NCBI GenBank assembly: GCA_030672805.1
Contig: DAOVFR010000020.1
Coordinates: 1 to 18,131 of the forward strand
DNA length: 18,131 bases
Source of the DNA: Candidatus Krumholzibacteriota bacterium
GTDB taxonomy: Bacteria > Krumholzibacteriota > Krumholzibacteriia > Krumholzibacteriales > Krumholzibacteriaceae
Reading direction: 5' to 3'
The notes below the pieces were generated by a model that worked only from the letters and a program-made list of their open reading frames with translations, was not told the origin of the DNA and did not search any database. Positions 14,231-18,131 of the stretch are shown in pieces (within the stretch, counting starts at the first letter, position 1; every line of letters starts with the position of its first letter). The position numbers and the translations under genes are program-made.

Positions 14231-15627
14231 GAGGATTGCTCTCCACCGGCGAGAACTGCCGGGGCCGGGTCACCGACAAGCATCTCGAGAAATCCGGACA
14301 GATCGTGCCCGCTGACCTCAAGGATCGAGCGGACGATCGTCTCCATATCCACACCCTGCTCACCGCTCTCATGCTCGTAGAGCCATCTCAGAACGTCGAG
14401 CAGGCCGGCTTCGCCGTGCGATACCTCGAACAGCTTCCTGTCCAGCGCCTCGGCGGCAAGGAAGCCGCCGTCGTAGAGCAGGTGGACCATGTCCCTGTCC
14501 CCGAGGTCGCTGTTTCCGGCCGACCGGATAGGCACGCGGCCGCGGCAGGGGTTCTCCAGATACCTGGAGGCGATTCTCTCTCGCCGCCACTCGTACTGCT
14601 CCCGGCTGATTATGCTCAACTCGACGAGGACATGGTACGAGAAATAGACGGTCGCACCCTCCACGAACCAGAGAAGATCGTCGCTGCGGGGCCTGATCGC
14701 TTCTCCGTTCCAGTTGTGAAAGAATTCATGTGCGATGAGAGCCATCGGGGTGTCGTAGAGCTCGCTCCTGTCCATCCCCGGATCGAGCAGCAGGACCATA
14801 CTGTTTGCGACGTGGACGCCGTAATAGTCGAAACCGCCTCCTCCCTTGACGGGGTTGCGGTCACAGATAAATAGGTAACGGTCGTGCGGGGACGAGCCGA
14901 ACATTGCGGTTTCCGACGAGACGATCAGCCGTATCGTCTCGAACAGCTCCTCGTCAGTGAACGCCCAGGAACCCCCGATCGCCAGTAAAAGATCGATGCC
15001 GCAGACTGGAGAGCGGTGGATGCGGTAACTTCCCATTACCGCCATCATGCGGGAAAGGTCGCACGCGCGAGGGACGATCACACGTCTCCCGACCGACCGG
15101 AACGCCGCGTGCATATCCCAGGCGGGATACAGATCGACGTCGACGAGCACTCCGCTCGAGACGGGGATCCCCGGTACGATGAAAACGTCGCGTCCCATGA
15201 CCCTGCTGCGGTCACCGCCGAGCAGGGTGAGCTTGTTCCTGATCTCGGGAGAGTACCCGTCCTCGATCGTAACGACGACACTGTACTCGAAAGTGAAATC
15301 CCTCCTCGAGTTTTTTACCACCCACCCGCACCCATCCGAGCTGACCGGGAGTTTTCTTCCGCCCGTATCGAAAGCCCTGAGACCGATCGGATCGATCCCT
15401 TCGCTCCCATCGCAGTGTGTAACCACGAGCCGCGTTTCCTTTTCATTCGCCCCGTAGATGCTCCCGCAAACGCGGATCACGTTCAGATCGCTGTCTTCCA
15501 GTGTCAGCCTGTACCGGGCGAACGGTTGCGCCGGCGCATCGGGCAATCCCACAATGGCGCATCCCGCGGCGGCTGCAGCAATGATGCACAGGGAGATGAC
15601 AACCGGTCTAACATATGAATATTGCAT
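14227..15627 (-). CDS. M61-like (glycyl aminopeptidase type) metallopeptidase, probable lipoprotein
   Basis: A 466-aa gluzincin. The zinc site is H300-E-F-F-H304 followed by N-W-N-G-E-A-I-R-P; HExxHxWN with a nearby R-x-R/P is the signature of family M61. The third zinc ligand is E323 in WFVEG, with the 18-residue gap normal for gluzincins. A LLYDGGFLAAEALD segment (383-396) sits where M61 proteins have their 'Y-x-K-G-A' motif. The N-terminus MQYSYVRPVVISLCIIAAAAAGC ends in A-A-G-C, a weak lipobox, so it is secreted and possibly lipid-anchored. Typical M61 enzymes are about 600 aa with a C-terminal PDZ domain; here the protein stops soon after the catalytic domain. The upstream part of the frame overlaps the divergent sirtuin and is not coding. 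Substrate unknown. It is followed by the propeller gene. Confidence 0.82.
   Translation of the reverse strand: MQYSYVRPVVISLCIIAAAAAGCAIVGLPDAPAQPFARYRLTLEDSDLNVIRVCGSIYGANEKETRLVVTHCDGSEGIDPIGLRAFDTGGRKLPVSSDGCGWVVKNSRRDFTFEYSVVVTIEDGYSPEIRNKLTLLGGDRSRVMGRDVFIVPGIPVSSGVLVDVDLYPAWDMHAAFRSVGRRVIVPRACDLSRMMAVMGSYRIHRSPVCGIDLLLAIGGSWAFTDEELFETIRLIVSSETAMFGSSPHDRYLFICDRNPVKGGGGFDYYGVHVANSMVLLLDPGMDRSELYDTPMALIAHEFFHNWNGEAIRPRSDDLLWFVEGATVYFSYHVLVELSIISREQYEWRRERIASRYLENPCRGRVPIRSAGNSDLGDRDMVHLLYDGGFLAAEALDRKLFEVSHGEAGLLDVLRWLYEHESGEQGVDMETIVRSILEVSGHDLSGFLEMLVGDPAPAVLAGGEQSS
14395..14469. repeat. 75-base direct repeat, copy 2 (inside the peptidase gene)
   Basis: This copy encodes residues of the peptidase around GGFLAAEALDRKLFEVSHGEAGLLD, at the C-terminal side of the catalytic domain. 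It is in frame within an intact gene and contains a conserved family segment, so it is presumably the source and copy 1 (14096-14170) the duplicate. Confidence 0.9.
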
Positions 15628-15742
15628 ATCATGCACTTTCACTGCACGGGAGCCTCCGTTCGCGCCGGCCGATGCCGTCGCCCGGCAATTGCACTGCGAC
15701 GGAACAATCATGCAAGGTGCATTCCAAAGACAACGACAGCCG

Positions 15743-15772
15743 TTGACTTCCCGCGCCCCACGCGTGTACGAT
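15743..15772 (+). promoter_or_regulatory. Promoter of the sirtuin gene
   Basis: TTGACT (15743-15748) and TACGAT (15767-15772) are separated by 18 bases, with five-of-six and four-of-six matches to the consensus. RNA would start near 15779, directly before the ribosome site GGAAAGGAG (15781-15789). Confidence 0.55.
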
Positions 15773-15778
15773 TCGTAC
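15766..15778. promoter_or_regulatory. Short palindrome over the sirtuin -10 box
   Basis: GTACGA and TCGTAC form a perfect six-base inverted repeat around one central T, covering the -10 hexamer and reaching the predicted RNA start. The position suits a repressor site, but a 12-base palindrome can occur by chance. Confidence 0.3.
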
Positions 15779-15799
15779 GAGGAAAGGAGCGTGATCCCG

Positions 15800-16573
15800 T
15801 TGGCGGACGAAAACGTCAGAGATGGAAACGCCGCCGAAGGGATCGACAGGGCGGCAAGGGCACTCGCACTCTCGTCCAGGACGGTTGTTCTCACCGGCGC
15901 AGGCATCTCGAAGGAAAGCGGTATCCCGACCTTCCGGGACCTCGATGGCATCTGGACGAAGTACCGGGCCGAGGAACTCGCCTCGAGGGAGGGCTTTCTG
16001 TCGAATCCCGCACTCGTATGGAACTGGTACATGGAACGGCGCACGGCGGCAAGGGCGGCGCAGCCGAATTCCGGGCACCGCGCACTCGCCAGGCTCGAGA
16101 CCCTGCTGCCGGTCTTCCTCCTGGTAACGCAGAACGTCGACAACCTGCACCTGCGCGCCGGAAACAGGGAAATCGTCGAGCTTCACGGAAATATCGAGCG
16201 GTACCGGTGCTTCGAATGCGGCAAGCCCTCACGTGAGGACGATAGCTGGAGCAAAGGCCCCCCGAGATGCGCATGCGGAGGGCTCATCCGGCCCAACATC
16301 GTCTGGTTCGGGGAACCGCTGCCCGCGGCGGAACTCGAATGCTCCTACCGTGAAACGCAGAGATGTGACGCGCTGCTCATCGTGGGGACCTCGGGCATCG
16401 TTCATCCCGCCGCGATGCTCCCGTCCGTTGCCAGGCAGTCAGGTGCTTTCCTGATCGAGGTTAACGTAGACCCTTCCGGGATCACGCCGATCGTCGACGT
16501 CTTCCTGGCGGGAAAGGCCGGAAAGGTTCTTCCCGGCCTCGTTCGCCGCGTGGAGGAGTTCCTCGCCGGCTGA
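15800..16573 (+). CDS. cobB: Class III sirtuin, NAD-dependent protein deacylase (CobB type)
   Basis: A 257-aa sirtuin that removes acyl groups from lysines using NAD. Visible are GAGISKESGIPTFRDLDGIW (33-52, NAD binding), TQNVDNLH (110-117), catalytic H129 in VELHGN, zinc cysteines C137, C140, C157 and C159, and VWFGEPLP (168-175) with GTSGIVHPA (196-204). Y77-M-E-R80 matches the Tyr-x-x-Arg pair of class III sirtuins (human SIRT5 Y102/R105, E. coli CobB), so desuccinylation or demalonylation is predicted as well as deacetylation. Start is uncertain: TTG 15800 lies ten bases after GGAG, while GTG 15791 is only one base after it and would add three residues. The frame is open further upstream, but that region holds the promoter. 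It is divergent from the peptidase gene and alone on its strand. Confidence 0.93.
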   Translation: MADENVRDGNAAEGIDRAARALALSSRTVVLTGAGISKESGIPTFRDLDGIWTKYRAEELASREGFLSNPALVWNWYMERRTAARAAQPNSGHRALARLETLLPVFLLVTQNVDNLHLRAGNREIVELHGNIERYRCFECGKPSREDDSWSKGPPRCACGGLIRPNIVWFGEPLPAAELECSYRETQRCDALLIVGTSGIVHPAAMLPSVARQSGAFLIEVNVDPSGITPIVDVFLAGKAGKVLPGLVRRVEEFLAG

Positions 16574-16600
16574 AGGGTTTCCTGTCGAAAGGGTATAAAA

Positions 16601-17779
16601 TCAGAACCTTAGAAATCTTCGTATCGCCGAAAAATCCATCCTGACCAGCTCGACGGTTTCCCTGAAGGCGCGATCCTCCTCACCACTCCGCTCGCGAAGG
16701 CTTACCCATCCCCACACGCCAATAACGGCCGTGATCCAGATGCACCCGACAAATGTAACGACGAGCACGATCACGATCCGCGGCGGTCCGGCCGGGTTCT
16801 CCGGTATATTCGGCTCATCGACGACCTGTACCACCGGTGTATTGCGGGCCATGTCGATCCCGGCCTCCTCGTACCGCTGCAGGAGAAACGAGTAGATCCG
16901 TTCACCGACCGAAAGGTCGCGCTGGAGAGCGGCGGACCGCCGGTGCAGATCGGGCAGTTTCTTAAGTGGAATGAAAACCGCCTCGCATGTGTCACCCTCG
17001 ACGAGTCTTTCAAGCTGTTCTCTCAGGCTCCGGTACTCGGCCTCTTTACGCTTCAGCTCATCCGATCCCGGGCGGGCGAAGTCACGCAGGAGATCCCGCT
17101 CGATTCTCGCGAGCACGGTGCGCACCTTGAGGTCGGCCGCGACTTCGATCGCTCCGGCAACCTGCTCGTTGAAATTGATCAGGCCGTTCGCCTTCTGGAA
17201 CTCGGCGATCTCCCTCCTTGTCCCGTCAAGCCGCACCCGGTACCGCTCGATCTGGCCGGAGATAAACTCCATCGTGTTCCCGGCGCGTGTGAAACGCAGC
17301 CGGTGGCTCAGCGTATCGAGGGCCGCAATATAGGAAAGGGCGATCTCGACAGCGAGCTCCGGATCATCGTGCGTTACGCTCATCTTGATCAGGCCTGTCT
17401 TGGTGATCCTGAATCTCGTCTTTATGCCGAGCTCCTTCACCGCATCGTCCATCGTCTCGGCGTCGAATTCATCCATAAGGTCGAGGGAGGTGATGATCAT
17501 CTTGCAGAGGTGCCTGCTCTCCAGGATGTCCACGAGCAGGATCGCGTTTGTCGAGCCGGCCGTCGTCGGGACTACCATGGATGGAAGGTTCAGCTTCGCC
17601 ATCCAGGCGGTGAGAAGCCCATCCCCACCCTCCTCGAGAGGGGGCATCAGCAGCGCCTCCGTCCTGTACTGCCTGTCGGCGATCAGCACGTACAGCAGGC
17701 CTGCGGCGAAGAAGGCAAGGCTCACCCAGAGTATGATCCTTCGCCTGAACAACGTGTAATGCAGCAAACGGAAAAACAT
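16601..17779 (-). CDS. Wzz/chain-length determinant-type polysaccharide co-polymerase
   Basis: A 392-aa inner-membrane protein with the Wzz plan. A short cytoplasmic N-terminus leads into TM1 (about 14-33). A large periplasmic part (about 34-333) follows, including helical stretches rich in charged residues (170-260) that should form the coiled-coil arm. Next comes the proline-rich P-N-I-P-E-N-P-A-G-P-P (323-333) and TM2 (about 335-358), then a short cytoplasmic tail. Such proteins set the length of O-antigen, capsule or exopolysaccharide chains. The tail has no Walker motifs or tyrosine cluster, so it is not a fused BY-kinase. The ATG at 17779 has AGGA six bases upstream. It is convergent with the sirtuin (27-base gap, no clear terminator) and probably cotranscribed with the partial gene upstream of it. 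Confidence 0.85.
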   Translation of the reverse strand: MFFRLLHYTLFRRRIILWVSLAFFAAGLLYVLIADRQYRTEALLMPPLEEGGDGLLTAWMAKLNLPSMVVPTTAGSTNAILLVDILESRHLCKMIITSLDLMDEFDAETMDDAVKELGIKTRFRITKTGLIKMSVTHDDPELAVEIALSYIAALDTLSHRLRFTRAGNTMEFISGQIERYRVRLDGTRREIAEFQKANGLINFNEQVAGAIEVAADLKVRTVLARIERDLLRDFARPGSDELKRKEAEYRSLREQLERLVEGDTCEAVFIPLKKLPDLHRRSAALQRDLSVGERIYSFLLQRYEEAGIDMARNTPVVQVVDEPNIPENPAGPPRIVIVLVVTFVGCIWITAVIGVWGWVSLRERSGEEDRAFRETVELVRMDFSAIRRFLRF

Positions 17780-17871
17780 GGTTGTCCTGTACTGTCCGTC
17801 ACGTCACGGCTCGCACGCCGCCCGGGAGGCATCGACCGCCGGACCCGTCGGCGTCGATCGAGACGCGGGGA

Positions 17872-18131
17872 TCAATCATCCGACCTGCCCTTCCTGATCC
17901 AGAAGGTGAAGAGAACGCCCTGGGGTTTTATCTCGCCGCCGGGCTCCTCGCTCGGGTTAATATCGTCGAGCATGATGAAGTAATCCACGTCTATCTGGAA
18001 CTGGAAGTTGTACGTCCGGAAAGCGGTGAAGCCGGTGCCGGCCAGAAGCATGAGCCCGTAGCTCCCGTCCTCCCGCTGCTCCTCGAAGCCCCCCTCGTCG
18101 ATCAACTCGGCACCCCAGATATAATGAATTC
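17872..18131 (-). CDS. C-terminal part of an unrecognised protein, possibly an outer-membrane barrel
   Basis: The frame is open to the right edge, so only the last 86 codons are present. The sequence has alternating aromatic and hydrophobic stretches of beta-strand character (SYGLMLLAGTGFTAFRTYNF, then QFQIDVDYFIMLDD, then GVLFTFWIRKG) separated by acidic, glycine- and proline-containing turns. This is what the last strands of an outer-membrane beta-barrel look like, although the protein does not end on an aromatic residue; four residues, K-G-R-S-D-D in part, trail the last strand. An in-frame TTG at 18105 could be read as a start, but codons continue upstream of it without a stop. It lies 92 bases upstream of the Wzz-type gene on the same strand, so a role in polysaccharide export is possible but unproven. 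Confidence 0.6.
   Translation of the reverse strand, partial: IHYIWGAELIDEGGFEEQREDGSYGLMLLAGTGFTAFRTYNFQFQIDVDYFIMLDDINPSEEPGGEIKPQGVLFTFWIRKGRSDD

Noticed and set aside
15628..16143. In-frame upstream extension of the M61-like peptidase
   Set aside because: It overlaps the start of the sirtuin on the other strand, has no family similarity, and precedes a good signal-peptide start at 15627.
18126..18131. The window ends exactly on an EcoRI site (GAATTC)
   Set aside because: It might mark a cloning junction, but a single six-base coincidence at a window edge has no biological weight and other GAATTC sites occur inside (for example 14190).
1..18131. Search for tRNA, rRNA, CRISPR, transposase, integrase, toxin-antitoxin or phage genes
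   Set aside because: No cloverleaf, regular short repeats or recognisable mobile-element proteins were found by eye; only the 75-base duplication stands out.

Overview
The window looks like chromosomal DNA of a GC-rich, Gram-negative, probably uncultured bacterium. The evidence is a set of exported or lipoprotein-like proteins, a polysaccharide chain-length protein with two membrane spans, and a protein end that resembles an outer-membrane barrel. Stand-alone beta-propeller proteins built from 'D-x-G-x-x-W-x-G-T' repeats, PDZ-only proteins and EF-G-like paralogues are common in poorly cultured phyla of the FCB/Krumholzibacteriota/Eisenbacteria type, but this placement is inference and cannot be fixed from sequence alone. 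Non-ATG starts are frequent: GTG for ruvA, ruvC and yebC; TTG for the EF-G-like gene, the lyase homologue and probably the sirtuin.

Positions 1-6336 (minus strand) hold a housekeeping cluster. A promoter at about 6308-6336 is followed by a YIP1-type membrane protein, an EF-G-like GTPase, yebC, ruvC, ruvA, ruvB and the 5' part of queA, which runs off the left edge. yebC-ruvC-ruvA-ruvB-queA is a classic order for Holliday-junction processing plus the queuosine tRNA modification enzyme.

Positions 6359-7679 hold a separate minus-strand unit: a secreted protein with two PDZ domains, a C-terminal coiled coil and no protease domain. It ends in two hairpins and a T-tract. Positions 7693-10346 hold a GT4 and a GT2 glycosyltransferase in one unit with a good promoter about 190 bases upstream.

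Position 10509 starts the only large plus-strand enzyme gene of the middle region, a full-length histidine/phenylalanine ammonia-lyase family protein. It keeps the fold and most active-site residues, but the Ala-Ser-Gly triad that makes the MIO electrophile is replaced by Thr-Asn-Asp. This is the most interesting item in the window.

Positions 12070-15627 (minus) encode an exported protein of about 13-14 propeller blades and a short M61-like (glycyl-aminopeptidase type) metallopeptidase with a lipoprotein-like N-terminus. A 75-base piece of the peptidase gene is duplicated just upstream of the propeller gene, and all 8 differences between the copies are transitions with G or C in the upstream copy. 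A divergent plus-strand class III sirtuin (predicted desuccinylase) follows. The right end (minus) has a Wzz-type chain-length protein and the last 86 codons of a probable outer-membrane protein. With the two glycosyltransferases these suggest that the cell makes a surface polysaccharide, although the genes are not contiguous. I see no tRNA, rRNA, CRISPR array, transposase or prophage.
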